DNA of 64,000 nt. Origin: Klebsormidium nitens. Taxonomy: Eukaryota; Streptophyta; Klebsormidiophyceae; Klebsormidiales; Klebsormidiaceae. Location: contig DF237302.1 of the NCBI GenBank assembly GCA_000708835.1, positions 1 to 64,000 on the forward strand. Reading direction: 5' to 3'. Below the pieces are notes generated by a model. It was not told the origin of the DNA and searched no databases. It saw only the letters and a program-made list of their open reading frames with translations. This document shows, in pieces, positions 23,783 to 37,200 of the stretch. Positions within the stretch are counted from its first letter, which is position 1. Each line of letters begins with the position of its first letter. The position numbers were made by a program, and so were the translations under genes.

Positions 23783-26700
23783 TCATCGAGGGTTTATTGT
23801 CCCGCAAGCAAATGCTCTCCGGCCCACCGAATCCACTTCGTATTGCACCACGCAGTCCTCAGTTCCTGCAGAAAAGCCGTTGGCAGTTTGACGACCACCT
23901 TGTGACTAAATCTATGCCAGGTCTGGACGATTCTTGAGCCGGCAGTGAAAAGCATCTCCCCGAGATCCCAAAGGTTCAGGTGAGTAAAAGCATCTACTGG
24001 GCGCAAGAACGTCAATGTATAGACCTTCTAGTGCGCACCGCCAACCCATAGCCCTGCTAGCGGACTGCGTTACCTGGCACCGAAGTGCCCAACTTAGCCT
24101 CGTTTCTCAACGGTTGAAAACGCCAGATCAAAGCGAACCGTGCAACAAGCTAAGCGATGCTCAGACGTCGACCAGAATACCGAATCTTCTGTGGCGACTC
24201 CTTGGCTGCAAAGGCTGCCAAGAACCTGGCGAGGACCCATGGAAAGTCCGCACAGCACTCGTGAAACGCTCGTAATCGTACTGGCTGAATAGACCAAACG
24301 AGACAACAAGAACATTTCCTGCAAGATTCGGACAGCATCCGATGCCTAGATGACATCAGCGGGCCCCTCGACATGGTCCGCTAAAATAGATGTTCGTTCC
24401 GCCAGCTTTCCCGGGCTCTTTTCAAAAGATCTCCTCACCTACAAAAAGATGGGAGGCGTCCTTGCTGAACGCCAGCCCCGATATGTGCGGCTCCTGATCC
24501 TCGTCTCCCAGCCTTATCGTCTGCACGAAGAGAACAGGGTTCCTTTCGATGCCAATCTATCCGGAAATTGGTGAACCCGCTGGCTGAAAGGACGGCCAAA
24601 CAAATGTGACTTTTCAGTGCTCAACATTTCATATGCGTCTTCTCCTGGGATCGCTAATCGACCATCCAACACCGACCTCCGACTGCTGTAGGTCATTCCA
24701 AGAAGTACTGTTACGAAGATAACGCTCAACTTCGGTAGAGAAAGAGTCAGAACAGTAAGCGCCTGACAACACCTGTTCCACCATGAGCGCAGTTGAGGTG
24801 TTTCGAACGGGATCCTTGTCTACAGTTCAAGTCGCTTCACGTCCAAGCCCTTCTGCAGATCGAACCCGTGGTGACGTCAAGATCAACTCGACTCGTTCAT
24901 GCGGCGAATGATTTGTCTTGACAATCTGAGATGCGCCCAATGCAGCCGATCGGGCTCAGCGATCGGACGGCGGTCAGCGCACCTGTTTCCTATCGTACGT
25001 CCGGCTGTCCACCACGTGGACGAAGGAGGTATGCTCCGAAAAAGCTAGCAGGTCGTGCGGGCCGCGGGTGTACTTTACCACGCGGCACGCCCCCTGCACA
25101 CGCAGTACGTCGTTTAGATAACCAGAGCTTAGTCTACTTTTCAGGATTTTAAACTTGACTTGCCGACAAGGTCGCTTGACGACGCGGCGTGCAGACGCAA
25201 GTGAGAGACCAACTTGCGGATAACAAGCAACGGGAGGGTGTGAGTCTCGCTGTCTGCTCACCTCCTTCGAGTGGAACTTGGCCAGCACCTTTCCGAACCG
25301 GATGTCCCACACGCAAACCGTTCCGTCCTGCGGGCGAATGGACGGACATCAAGCTAAGCGATTCGTTTCAAGGATCCAGAGCTGACCATCCGCGACCTTA
25401 AACAGACGGTGAAGACGGATTGAAGGAGCAAAAGCCGCAGAGGCGGTGCATGTACGGAGGATTGGTAGACTATTCAAGGACAGATGCCAACAGCGTGGGC
25501 GCAAGTCAATTTAGACTGAGTATGTATCCCATAAAATGCAACCCAACAAGCTAGTGGGCATTCAAGAAACCGGAAAGCCAAACACCAGTTTTTTAGCTGC
25601 TGCACGGCCACGACCTGGCACATCTTCAAGAGCTCGCACGATAAGTGATGCCGGCAATTCGAGGCTGGATCAAGAAGGAAGCGTGATTGACTACAGGTAA
25701 TACAAGACCTGGCTTGCAGGCAGTCAACTTACGCGGTATGCGAAGTTGGGGCAAGAAGCTTCAGAAAGCACTTGAAAAAAAACCCACCTGACTAGCTGCC
25801 GCGAAGGCGTTCCCTGCTGCGTTCCATGAGCAGCACATCCCGTGGTCCGAGGCTTCTGCAGTCGCCGGTGTGACGTCAGAACAGCTCGACAGATGCGGAA
25901 GGAACAAGAGCAAGACAGGCCAACAACATCATTAAAGAAGAGTAGCCTGAGAAGCAGATATAGACTTAGACGGACCTTTTTCTGCTCTTTAGAGACCAAC
26001 GACTAATCTGGCTATCTTGCATTCTTGTTGAGTCAACTTCAGAAAGTTGGGCGACAATCGAGGTTCTCGAAGGTTTGGACTGCCGAGAATCAATTGAAGC
26101 ATTCATGTCAATTCCGGCAGATTGTGCGGGTTTAAATTTTCTAATATCTGCACTGATGGGAACCGGCACTTTTTCTTCAATACACACTACAATCGGAACC
26201 TTGCGGCGTAAAGAATCTTAGCACTACGGGTTGCCAAACGGCGTGGGTAAAGTGAAAGCAGCTGTAAGAGAGGTTGCGATTAAGGAGAAACTCTTGGCCT
26301 AAAACGTTGTTGTCAAGATATTGCTGCAGTAAAAGAGAGAAGATCAAATGAACGATCGACTCTGCAGTGCTGGTGTCAGATCGAAGAATCAAGGCAACTA
26401 GAATCTGTTCTCACCGCTATATGTGGTGATCCGATTGAAGCCGTTCTTTATACTGTACAGGTAAGCATGTCGCGAGTCCCCTACACATGCCATGTAACTC
26501 CCGCATGGAGACACCTGCACCGGAGGTTGCTTGATTGAGACCCGCCTCTTGGTAGAGTTTGATAAGAACACAACAAAAGCGCAGACCCTTAGGACCCTGC
26601 CGCGACCATTCTTACAACTGCCCCTGATCGTATAATTCTGGAATCTGGATTGCAGCAAGAAGCGTCCCCTAAGTGGCTATTGAGGAGCCTCACACGATGA

Positions 26701-28626
26701 AGAGGAGGAGCGGACTCTTCGCTCATCTTTGAAGCACGTTCCACAAAATGGAATCTGTGCCTCAGCAATCTCACTCAAATAGAGCCTACAGCATCAGCTC
26801 ACCGCAGTGTAGTTGATGGCGACGCTGCAGAAGATGGTGTCCAGTTGGACCATCCCAGGTAGGCTCAGCACCTTGATCGTGTCATCGTTGTTGCTGACCT
26901 GAATCATACACATAGGTACAGAGACATTAGAGCCATCTATATTCCATCCTTTTTGCTGACCCAGAAAGTACGTAGCGAGAATTGTCGCACTATCGTGACT
27001 AAGGTTGGTGGTTTAAGAGGGAAGGGATCCACTCCACCTTGACGGCAACAAGGTATGACCGTGTGGATACAGGAGCGAGGACAGGACGTGTCTGGGCCAG
27101 GTTGAACCCTGGGCAACACGCAGAAGGAACCCTCAATTGATACGGAGCCCAGAAAGCGGCTGAACTACAGATAGAGACTGCTCTCTGACCGACCAGAATC
27201 CAAAACTGAAGCCAACATGACCGCATAAGGCCGAGCGGAAAGAAAATATCTCAACAAGCGCCGTCCTTTCTTGGGCCCCTCGGCAAGGAAAAGTGAACAG
27301 TACATGGTCACAAGCAGGTGCCTTGAACACCGGCCTGTATTTTCGTAATCAAACGAGATGTCTTCAGCGACTGGCTTCCCCATGGTAACCTCACGTCGTT
27401 ACATAGTTTGATTCGGCGCCAGTCATAAACACAACCATGGCGGCGAAACACAGAAAGACAGACCTCCAGATGAAGCAAAGGTGCAGGATCAAGCCTGCAA
27501 AAGCTCACCAGTAGCCAGACATCGCCAGGATTAGGTCCCCTTGCGATGTGCAGCGCGTTATTTACCGTCCCCCCAGCGACCCCATTGAATACACAACTGC
27601 GTAAGAAGCATCAAGATGTCATCATCACATCAGAGTACGATCCATCTGGGGTGCATAGGTATCGAGGGCCCCACTCGGGGCGTGCTAGAACTTGCTTACT
27701 ACTGTGAGGGACACAACCAAGAAGGAACAGCGAAAAACACTAAGGCGGAAGCGTCTGATCATGCCGTGTTGTGCACCACTCTCACCATCTCTCACCATCA
27801 AAATTAATGCAAAGCAACTGCGAGGTTGGCAACAAACCCCATCAACCTCAAAAGTTATGCTGAAACAACCTAAGGAGGATCTGAGCACGCCCAGTGCACA
27901 CAGTGGCAAGCCCACTTGACCTGGACATTAGTAGCGCGTAAGAGGTTGACCACCAGAGCTCCAAAAAGAATTGGGAAAGAAGAGACTTCTCACCTATTAT
28001 CCTCTAGTCTAGTGACGGTCAGCTCGCTCTGCTGCCCGCCGCTTGCTAGGAAACCACACCCAACTGTCATGCTCGTCGGTGAGTAGTCAAGGGTCTGCAG
28101 CAATCAGAACAGAACAGCCCCTTTGACATCTTGTTGGTGAAAGAATCTGCGGCTACACATATGCTGCTGCAGGCACAGATGCTTGGAAGCTGAAAGCTAA
28201 GTTGAAACCACAATGGGAGCATGATGAGCAAGCAATGCTGTCGCCTTATTACAAGTCGTAATTGCAAGCAGCTTACATGCAGCACTTTGACAGACAAGAA
28301 CAGGTTTTGAAAGGGGGGATCCCTTTAAAGCTCCTGACACCGCTTGAGTCTTCAAAAGTCGAAACACTCTGGATTTGAAAAATCAAAGAATGATTGCAAT
28401 TCACCTGCACTGCAAACGCCCTTGCCACGGCGGTGTCAAACGACACCACCTGCTTCCCGCACACCGTATAGAACTCGTCATCGCTATCTCCGCATGATAC
28501 CAGATCTCGCAGCTGCCAATGCTGAATTGTCGTCTTCTGGGGCCATGCCGCAACCTCATCAACGAACATGGCTTCCTCCACGCTGCTCAGCTTGATGCCG
28601 TCCGTGGCGGCCATTGCAGACACCAT
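23783..28626 (-). CDS. WD40-repeat protein with DUF2415 domain
   Basis: Ten exons: 28405–28626, 27994–28094, 27509–27596, 26803–26898, 26415–26514, 25788–25855, 25262–25327, 24983–25093, 24439–24520, 23783–23865. Phases agree throughout and give 338 residues. Visible blocks: HWQLRDLVSCG near the N-terminus; LDYSPTSMTVGCGFLASGGQ; GGTVNNALHIAR; VSNNDDTIKVLSLPG; VSPCGSYMACVGDSRHAYLY; DGTVCVWDIRFGKVLAKFHS; GACRVVKYTRGPHDLLAFSE with SFVHVVDSRTYD (the DUF2415 core); ISGLAFSKDASHLFVGTED; and a tail ending INPR. This family is conserved in plants and fungi as a WD40 protein of unknown biochemical role; I infer a scaffold function only. The start is the first ATG of the open exon, with a second in-frame ATG four codons later. 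Confidence 0.9.
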
Positions 28627-29136
28627 GCCAAAGGGAAAGAAACATGCTCAGCGCTGGGGGTTGGCTTTTACTGAAGAAGGTAAATGCCTAAAGGCATGCA
28701 AACGCGCCGGCATGCCTGGGCAGAGAACAGACTTTCGGTTTTGCCACTCCACTGTCTCCACTGCTGGAGACACCAGCACCAGCATCAAGGCCCTTTTGAA
28801 GAGCTGAGCGGACTCCTTTGGCCGCGCGCGCGGGGCTCCCGCCCGGCCTCCCGGGCCGCGCCCGGCCTCTGCATGGGTTTCAATTGAGCAACCCTCGCAA
28901 ACCCTTGCGTCGCGAGGGCGGCCGCGACTTGACATGCGGCCGCACTTTTCAATTCTGCAGCTAAAGTCCCCACGCATTTCTGGAATGGTCGTCGTCCTCA
29001 TCACCGACTCGGCAAAAAAATCAGGTCTACTCAGTGCGGGGCGCGCTGGCCAAGCTCCAGATCCCACCTTGAACTGGACAAACGACCACCTGATCAGAGA
29101 GGCCTCAGAGAGGCGAAGACGCTGCCTAAAAAGAGG
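28627..29136. promoter_or_regulatory. Head-to-head spacer, possible bidirectional promoter
   Basis: About 510 bp separate the minus-strand WD-DUF2415 start from the plus-strand start of tandem unit A. The stretch 28815–28870 is very GC-rich. The right half carries the conserved upstream block of the tandem family (from about 28880). Bidirectional use is inference from spacing. Confidence 0.35.
28918..28940 (+). promoter_or_regulatory. Conserved upstream motif, unit A
   Basis: gcggccgcgacttgacatgcggc, about 200 bp before the unit A start codon. The same motif lies before units B and C while the surrounding sequence has drifted, which suggests a promoter or 5'UTR element. Confidence 0.5.
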
Positions 29137-32100
29137 ATGGCGAACGTCTTCATCACGCGCTTCGGGGACCTTTTAAACAACACAGGCGCATCGGGTCCTG
29201 AGAATTCTCTCAATTTCGTTACTAACAAGTTTTCCGGATCCGACATCCTGCCAGTACTTAGAGTCAAAGAGGATGGAACTGCGGCCGCACTCCTGCCTCT
29301 GTACAGCGTCACCGTTCTCCAGGAGCTCATTCAACGAGTGAGAACGTGCTTGAGATGAGCTGTTGCAGCAATTCTCACAGATCGTCTTGCAGTCGGTTTG
29401 CGGATCTTTCTAGTAAAGAGTTCCATGTTACAAAAGGAGGAAGCCGAAGAAGGGTGTTGTTCCCACTATTTCAAATCACCGTCTACTTGGAGGTATCAAT
29501 CCTGAAACATATTGCACTATGCAGTTATAGCTCTTTCAAAAAACCAGTTCTTGAGAAGAGGAGACAATGGGCGGAAGCACTGCTATTGAAGACGCCGCTT
29601 GAACAAACCGGGCACTAATGCGGTATGTTCAAGAATTTGCAGAGTTTTGGAAAGTCGGTCCGACCAATGGTCGAATGGACCGTGACAACCATCTTCACTG
29701 AGGCGAGCCGAGACTACGTGTGGACCAATTGGAAGACTTCAAAGGGCTTGCATCTTCTGGAGTAAGCACGGATCATGCAAGCATTACATTGGCCTGGGGC
29801 ACGCCTTCTTGTATTTGAATGCTGAGTGCTTGGCATTCCATGTTAGTAGGTCTGTAGCATGGCAATGCTGATCAAGATGTGTTCATAAACGTGCTCCTTC
29901 GTCTGGTCGCCTTTTTTTGGAAAAATCACGTTCAAGCATTTGGAAATTCTGCATCCTATCCCCAGGTCCTATAGAGGCTACTCAGGAGCAGCACAATACC
30001 GACAACGCCAGCTTGTCGGCAGTCAATTTCGCACGTTGTGGAACAACCACTCTTGCTCCAGCGGAATAAATCCGCACGCCATGCCATGCCAGACTCATCG
30101 CCGTGCTGGACTTCGGCCTTCTGATAACAAGACAGCTGTACATGTACGCCTTCGTATCTGCTCCCTGCTAAAAGTGCCAATGTACGGGCGCGTGGCAATC
30201 GTCCGAAATACAGGATACTTAATCTGGATCAGGAAGACGGTCCATAACGGGGCTTTAAAAACTGGAGTTCTCATCCGATGCATGCGCTGCTGTCTGCAGG
30301 CGACTCATTTGTCCGGACTACTTGTACGAAGGGAGCTCGGCTATCTAACTCACCAGCGGAGCGCACTGCGGTCTACACCAATCATTTTTTCGTACTTGCA
30401 AAAGCAGCCTGCAACTTCTTCTCAGCCCCGGACCAATACGACTTCCTCCTGAAGGTCAAGAAAGGAAAGATTGCCTGTAAGTTCCTTCCGTGCACTTTAT
30501 GTTTTGGCCAGGGAGCTAGCGAGCCCGCCTTCGTTTCTGAACTTTGTTTCGAGTAAGATGCAGCCATAGGCTTCTTAATAACGGCACCTCGAGTTCATTA
30601 CAAAGCACGGGGGGAAGACCGTGTTTAAGGCCCAGATATCAAAAGAGGAGGGAAAAGAACGCTGTGCCATGGGAACGCACGGTGGAAAATGTCTGACTCT
30701 TTACAAATACACAAACCAGTGAATCTTAAAAACGTGCTAGTGCGAGGCGCAAGGTTCGTTCAAAACACTAACGACACAACAACACTAAGGACACAAGTCT
30801 CCGAATGTTTGTTGGGACCACCCTATTGGTCACATCACTCTAGATTTAAAGCTGAAGCGATGTTAAGAGCTTTCCTTAAGCTGTTCCTCATCAAGAGTCG
30901 TCAGTAGACATCCTCAACGCTGCGTTTTTGCCGACCTTGGATGCTGATGCGCTGCCTTTGTCCCGAACGATGGCAAAATTGGTGGAGTAACTTCGGCATA
31001 GCCGGCGTTCTTGGCTGCAGGCCTTACGCCCACTCTGCGGAAAGAAGAAAACGAGAAGCGCGACCTTCACGCCCAAGCAGCAGCACGGCTGGATGCCGTT
31101 TGCAGTGATATCTTACGGGACGGCCTCCGGAAGTTACAAACCGTGAGAAATTTGACCACACCTTTTCTGACGACGTCTTCAAGTCTGACCAAAGATACGC
31201 CCTAAGCGGAAGGCGCACATTTTGTGAATAGGACGCGCAGTACTCGTCCTCTCTGATTGGGCTTCATTCCGGCCGCCTACATACACGAAACTTGGATATT
31301 TTTCATGACCTTCTTGGCTCCCTCCCTCCACCCATACCTGCTGTCGACTTGTAACGTACGAGTTCGCATGTCGAAAGCAATCTGAAAGACCATTGCTAAA
31401 GTTGTCTCCAGGTTCTTCAATTTTTCAAAACTGAATATATGTGGACTGCATACGTGTCGCAGATCCTCGAGGACAACCCCGACGCGTGCAAGATGCTCGC
31501 TGACTACGAAGACTTGATTGGGCGCAATGAAGTGGCCCGCAAGTCCTTTCTGGGCGAATTTGCTGCAAGCACCTACAGCTACAAGTATTGTTGACATTGT
31601 AGTGGTCTCCTTTCACCTTTTCTGCACATTCTGTGGGGTCTTGTCTCCGATGTTGGAGGTCTTTTGCAAACGTTTTATTTATCCCCTTCTGGCAATCCGT
31701 GATCTAGACTCCAGATGCACAGCGTGAAGGAATAGCTTATGGAAAACACTGTTGCCATTTTGAAAGTCTAACAAGACGTTTTAACTTGTTGAAGTGCTTT
31801 GAGTTGTATTGGATCTTGATCAAGCAAGATAGTAACTTATCAACACAAATGATTCCGTACAAAGATGCTGCGTGGCTGATTGTAAGAAGCAGAAGCATTC
31901 ACAGATGCGTCCGCTATTTTGCATGATGACACGAATGCTAAATGATACAGAACTTCACTTTGTCGTCGCCTCTGGATATCACCTACTTTCAAGTTGCAGC
32001 TTGCGACTCTTCGCAGATCAATACACAGCTTTACTGAAGCACGTGAGTCCCCCAAAAAACGCGGCATGCATTTGCAGAATTGAACATTCCCATCCGAAGC

Positions 32101-33197
32101 ACAAGGCTCGGCGCTACCTGTCACTGGTGAAGGAGGTTGTCACAAATGATTCGTACTACACGGAGGTGAGTAACAAGCACAGCTTAAGAAACACCTTTCA
32201 CAGCTCAAGTTTTAGTGTCCTGTCAAACACTCGCGGCTAGTCAAGAACGTCTGCAGGTCAGACTGGCAAGTTTTGAGGTGGAACAAGGAAAAGGAAAATC
32301 TGAAATTATCGAGAGCGAACGAACCTATTTGCGGTTTAGCTTATCTAGGTTGAGCGCGCCTTCCTCATGTGAAGCTTCAGGGTACCCCTGGATTACTACA
32401 ACAAAATGTGCTGATAAGCGCACATTTTCGCAAACCGAACAATGGCGATACCAATTTCTCTCGACTTCTGTGATCCAACGTGTATACATGGAGAGGACTT
32501 CTTGCTCATCTGGAGGATCCTCATTTCTGGAGATATATTGAGGACTCTCAGGTACTGATCTTGCCGTTGTGGCACTTATTTGATCGTTCATGAGAGAAAG
32601 CTTCTTTGGCAATTGGGCTTTGACCGCCTGTGGGAATCGGTTTGTTTGTGTAGCACACTGCAGTTGCTGCATCTGAGTCTGATCCTTGCCGCTTTGCAGG
32701 AAACTCCGCATCTGATGCAATTTGGGCTTCTACTTTTGGAGGCTGAGGTTGACAAGCTGCCCCCCGAAGTCTCCCCAGAGGACTCTCCAAATTCGTCGGC
32801 CTCGGGTGTCCGAAAGGTCGTGGAGATAGAGGAGTCGGAGTCGGATGAGGAGGAGGAAGAGGGATCCAGGCGCTCTGGACTTCGTGCTTGCTGGTGAGGC
32901 TTGGTGATTGCTGGTGAGACCGAGATAGAATCTGCTGAGAATTTTGCAAGAACAGTTTGAAAGGATTAATGAGATATTGAGAGACGGACTTCCGACTTAT
33001 TGGGTCATTCGAATTCCTCCGGATTGTAAGAGAGGAGGACGTGCACGAAGTCGCTCGCTGGCAATTGAAGTTTGCAAAGTCGGTGTTTCTTGCCATCGCG
33101 TTTCCTTTCTTCATTCCGGGGACATGGTTGATACTGAAGTAGCTCTGGCCTCCTGCCGTGCAGGTGGCGACAAAAGGCGGGAAGACTCTTGGATTGA
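29137..33197 (+). pseudogene. Tandem family unit A, frameshifted in exon 3
   Basis: Exons: 29137–29337, 29643–29761, 30300–30476, 31021–31142, 31463–31584, 32078–32165, 32700–32893, 33164–33197. All match units B and C in order, phase and sequence. Exon 1 ends LPLYSVTVLQELIQR; exon 2 reads SFGKSVRPMVEW; exon 4 LRKEENEKRDLHAQAAARLD; exon 5 DNPDACKMLADYEDLIGRNE; exon 7 ETPHLMQFGLLLLEAEVDK, then an acidic stretch and RRSGLRAC. In exon 3 the phase set by exon 2 gives ERLICPD and then reaches TAA at 30346–30348. The rest of the exon (SAPDQYDF region) is intact in another frame, so a small indel near 30330 broke the reading frame. Exon skipping would not restore phase. The exon 5 donor (gtattg) is also weak. 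No known domain. Confidence 0.75.
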
Positions 33198-34092
33198 AGA
33201 CCTACATGTTCTCTGCTTGCGGATCTCATGGAGATCCTTTGTGTAGAAAAATAGAGAGGAAGTCGGTGCATGCTTAATCAAGTAGGAAGCTGCCGTCAAA
33301 GATTCAGCGCAGATGATAGGAGTCATGTAAACAAATGGAGGAAAGTTGCAAGAACTGGCAGCACACTTGAAGCAGGCTCAATCTCGATCAGCCCGCTCAA
33401 GATGAAACCGATTTCGATCAAAAAGTTGCCTTATTACGGTCGAGCACTGCAGAAGCTGGCTGCGAGCTTGATCACCGACATATAATACTGCTTCATGAAG
33501 CCCGCAGTAATACCATGATGCGGGAGATTTAAAGCCGATATCTAGTAGCCTGCACGGGGCCTGCGCCAACTTCAATTGAGCAAACCTCGTGCAAAGCTCT
33601 GGCAGGCGTGGAAAAGCGAGAGCGCCTCACCTCGCCGCAAAGAATGCAAAAACCTTACAGAGCGCGAAAAACAAGGGCTTCGCATGACTTGTAACCCAAA
33701 AATTCCAGCAGCAGTGCGCCGCGATCTCGCGCGCGCCCGCAATCCTCCCGCGATTGCGGAGGAATCGGGATGCGAGTATGCCTTCGCGGGCGATTGTTGC
33801 GTCAGCTCTTGTTGACATGGCGCCCATCCCTCTGGGCTATACCACGCCCTTCGGATGCGCTTGGGACCGTCCAGTGCCGGCACGAACTGCCCCAGGCGAA
33901 CCGTGACGTCAGCCCCGGACGGCCGCGCGGTCGAGAATGGTCTCGAAACGGCCATCGGGACATCGTGAAAGGGTTTTGGGTTTGTACGTAGTTGACGTAC
34001 CAGCCTGACCAGCCGTCAGCCGCGTCGCCGGATCGCGAGTAGTGGGGCTGATCTTGCACAAACCTCGAAACCCGGCTTGGTCGCGAGTGCGC

Positions 34093-34116
34093 GCGGCCGC
34101 GACCTGACAGGCGCGG
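34093..34116 (+). promoter_or_regulatory. Conserved upstream motif, unit B
   Basis: gcggccgcgacctgacaggc followed by gcgg, about 130 bp before the unit B start codon. It matches the motifs before units A and C. Confidence 0.5.
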
Positions 34117-34247
34117 CATCTAGCTGGCATGCGGTCGCCCTAATCGAGTCTCCAAACTTAGGTTTTTGATCGGGTGCAGATGGGTGCAGCGTGCTGGCCG
34201 TGCTTCAGTCCATCTGAGTCAGAAGAGTGAAGCGGCCTGAAACGACG

Positions 34248-37200
34248 ATGGCGACGGAGCTCATAGAGCCCGCGAGCGTTCACCTGATCAAACCTGACCA
34301 ATTCAGTGACCATCCTCTTGTCAAAGCCTTCCGAAGCACTGCGTCCGGCAGCGACGTTCCAGTACTCAAGGTTAACGAAGATGGAACTGGAGGCGCTCTC
34401 ATTCCTCTGTACAGCGTGTCCACCGTTCAAGAGCTGATCCGCTGGGTAACCGCACACCAGATCGGCAGGGAATCGGCAGGTGCTGAGAATAGCTTCCAAC
34501 CAATCCTTGCACATGAATTTTGTACTACAGGATGCTTGCAAGTCAAGTGGAAGACGCTGAGGTCATTATTTCTCCTCATGCTGGAGAGGCTTACTCAGAC
34601 TCAATTCAAACCTTGCTGGATCGACAGTTATAAGCGGTGATTTGCAATCTGCAGAGCTCTTTGGTTATGCAAGCGGTTGAAGCTCTAAACGCAATAAATC
34701 GCCGAACAATCTGTTGACGAGTCCGGCTGGGGGAATTATACCTGATGTGGTTTAATTCAAAACCTTGCAGGGCTTTGGAGAGTCAGTCCGGCCAACGGTT
34801 GAGTGGATCCTGGCACACATTTTCACTGAGGTGACCCAAGAGTATGTGAAGACCAACTGGAAGACTTCAAAGGGTTTGCATCTCTTGGAGTAAGCTCAAT
34901 CGATATCATAGTATCATAGTATGCGGCTCTCCAATTTTTGAATCTTGAGTGCGTCGTGGGATTCGCTTCGCATCCTTTGAATCTCCTCTCGCTCCCTTTT
35001 GCCGCACAGCGTACAATTCCGAACGAGTTCAATAACTTCGTTCATCAATGGATTGCCGCTTTTTGCGCACGTTGAAAAGACTTAATCTGGGTCCAACTTA
35101 TCAAAACGATAAGCGAAGCCAGGATCACCACCCCAGAATTTGGGCCTGGTCATGTCACGGCTGCAGACTGTTCCGTCTTTACTCTCTTGGCATAAGTGGT
35201 GCTCAGGGTGTGCGCCAATGCTAATTCGTTGGTAGTTTAACATGGTAAGTTGGAACCAGTCTGGGAAGGAGGCTTGAAAAAAGCAGTGAATATCGTATGC
35301 ACCATGGTCTGCAGACGACTTATCTGCCTTCCGGATCCGGATGACGAGCTCGACAAGCGTGGATTTCGTTTGTCTGATGCACCGCCGGACCGCACCGCAG
35401 TCTACTCCTCCTGGTTCTCGGAACACGCGAAAGCAGCTTGCCACTTTCTCTCAAGCCCTGACCAATACGACTTCCTTCCCGGGGCCAAGAACGGAAAGAT
35501 TGCGTGTAAGTAATTTTCTGCATTTTACCTTGTGGCCATGCTCACGCTACCAATTGCGCCCTTCGTTTCAGCTGAGTCAGAATGCAGGCAGGGGCCTTCT
35601 GGTCTCATCATCTTATCTGCTTCCAAAGCGCAGAGTCCCTTTCTAAAGAGCTAAAGGAGAAAGCTGTCAGACCCCGTAGCTAGCCGCGCCAATCGCCAAT
35701 AGTATGGGGGCGCCATATAACCTGAAGGTTGCAAGCACGAATTAAGATATCCACAATGGCAACTTTCTGAGCGATAACACCGCGTCAGTGCCAGGCGCGG
35801 CGCCTGTTCCAGGTTGTAATAGATTCAGAAATATTCATGTGGACCAACCTGGTTGACTCAGACCTTGAAGCGGACGCGACTTCGAGAGGCTTGTTTAGGA
35901 ATGGGTCCAACCAAGGGACGTTCAAGTGAAGCTCTGGAAGCTGCGTTCCTGGCCTTTGCTTTGGAACTGCTCTCGGCCCGACCGACAGCAAACGGAGTGA
36001 ACCACCTTATCTTTGCACCCTGACTGCAGGTCTTGGACGAAATCCGCAGGAGGAGGAAAAAGAGAAGCGCGACCCGTACCCTCAGGCAGTAGCACAACTG
36101 AATAGAGTTCTCAATGACATCTTACGGAACGGCTTCCAAAAGTTGCAGTCTGTGAGAAATCTATTACGGCACGCTTCGCAATACATTGTTTTCTCTCATA
36201 GAAGAAAGGCTCTTCATCCAAAAGCAAACTTTTCAAAACATCCAGAAAGCAATCCTTCCTGATCTGAGAACAAGAACATCAGAATCTTGATGGCGGTGTT
36301 CATAATTGAAACATGAGTTTCATTTTAGGGGTGATCTAGCTCCTCTGCAACTTTAATCATTTGATCAGGTCCTTTGGAATAAGACTAGAGCCTCCTCATC
36401 GAATCTTTAAGAGCAAGACAAAACTCAGTAAAAATCATATAATGGTCTGCTCCTCAACATTCCTTGCTAAAGACTTCTGAATAGTTGCCTGTTTCAGATC
36501 TGCAAGGACAATCTCGACGCGTGATTACGAGTACTTGATCATGCGCGATGAGGTGGCCCGCAGATCCTTTCTGAAAGAGCTCACTGCAAGCACGTCCGGC
36601 CCCAGGTGATAATATTAGCAGGGGTTTACTTTCAATCTATTTCGCAGCATTGAGATCTTACGTTGGCAGATATTGATGGCAATGTTCTGAATACAATTTC
36701 GGTACTGACAAGACCGTGTGCCTAAAATTCCCGCCTAGAGTTCCACAAATCACCTGCCCGCAGTCGCTTCGTTGTCAGAGAAACTTAAAGCGAGCAACAG
36801 GGTTTCTAATTGCGTCCGCTGACTCTGCGTCGACTAACGGTGACTTCAACCAGACAGACTTCGATTACTTCCCGCCGACTTTTGCTTTTCGCCCACCAGA
36901 ACAGAACTTCGAAGCAGGTTCCAATCCCACATGTGCACATGATTCTTCGATCACTGATCAACAAAAGAATTCAACTGCAGATATGGAGAGTTCCGTCCGA
37001 AGGAAAAGGCTCGTCGTTTCCTGTCTCTGATAAAGGAGATCGTCGAGAAAGATCCATTCTACACAGAGGTAGGTCGCACACATGGCTTTGACCCACTTGA
37101 GCAGCTCTTTACAACTTTCCAGGTCGTTGTGACCCGCGCGGAGATCTAGAGTACTGCAGAACAGGATCGTATACACTCAGAGGTGTAATTAGGCAGTAAG

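Noticed and set aside
23794-24015. Minus-strand ORF containing LNLWDLGEMLFTAGS, WD-like, as a WD40 exon
   Set aside because: No acceptor in the right phase. The true terminal exon of the WD-DUF2415 gene (23783–23865) overlaps it in another frame and fits phase and family.
28940-29136. Bacterial or organellar origin of the window
   Set aside because: Spliced genes of nuclear type throughout, no operons and no Shine-Dalgarno spacing.
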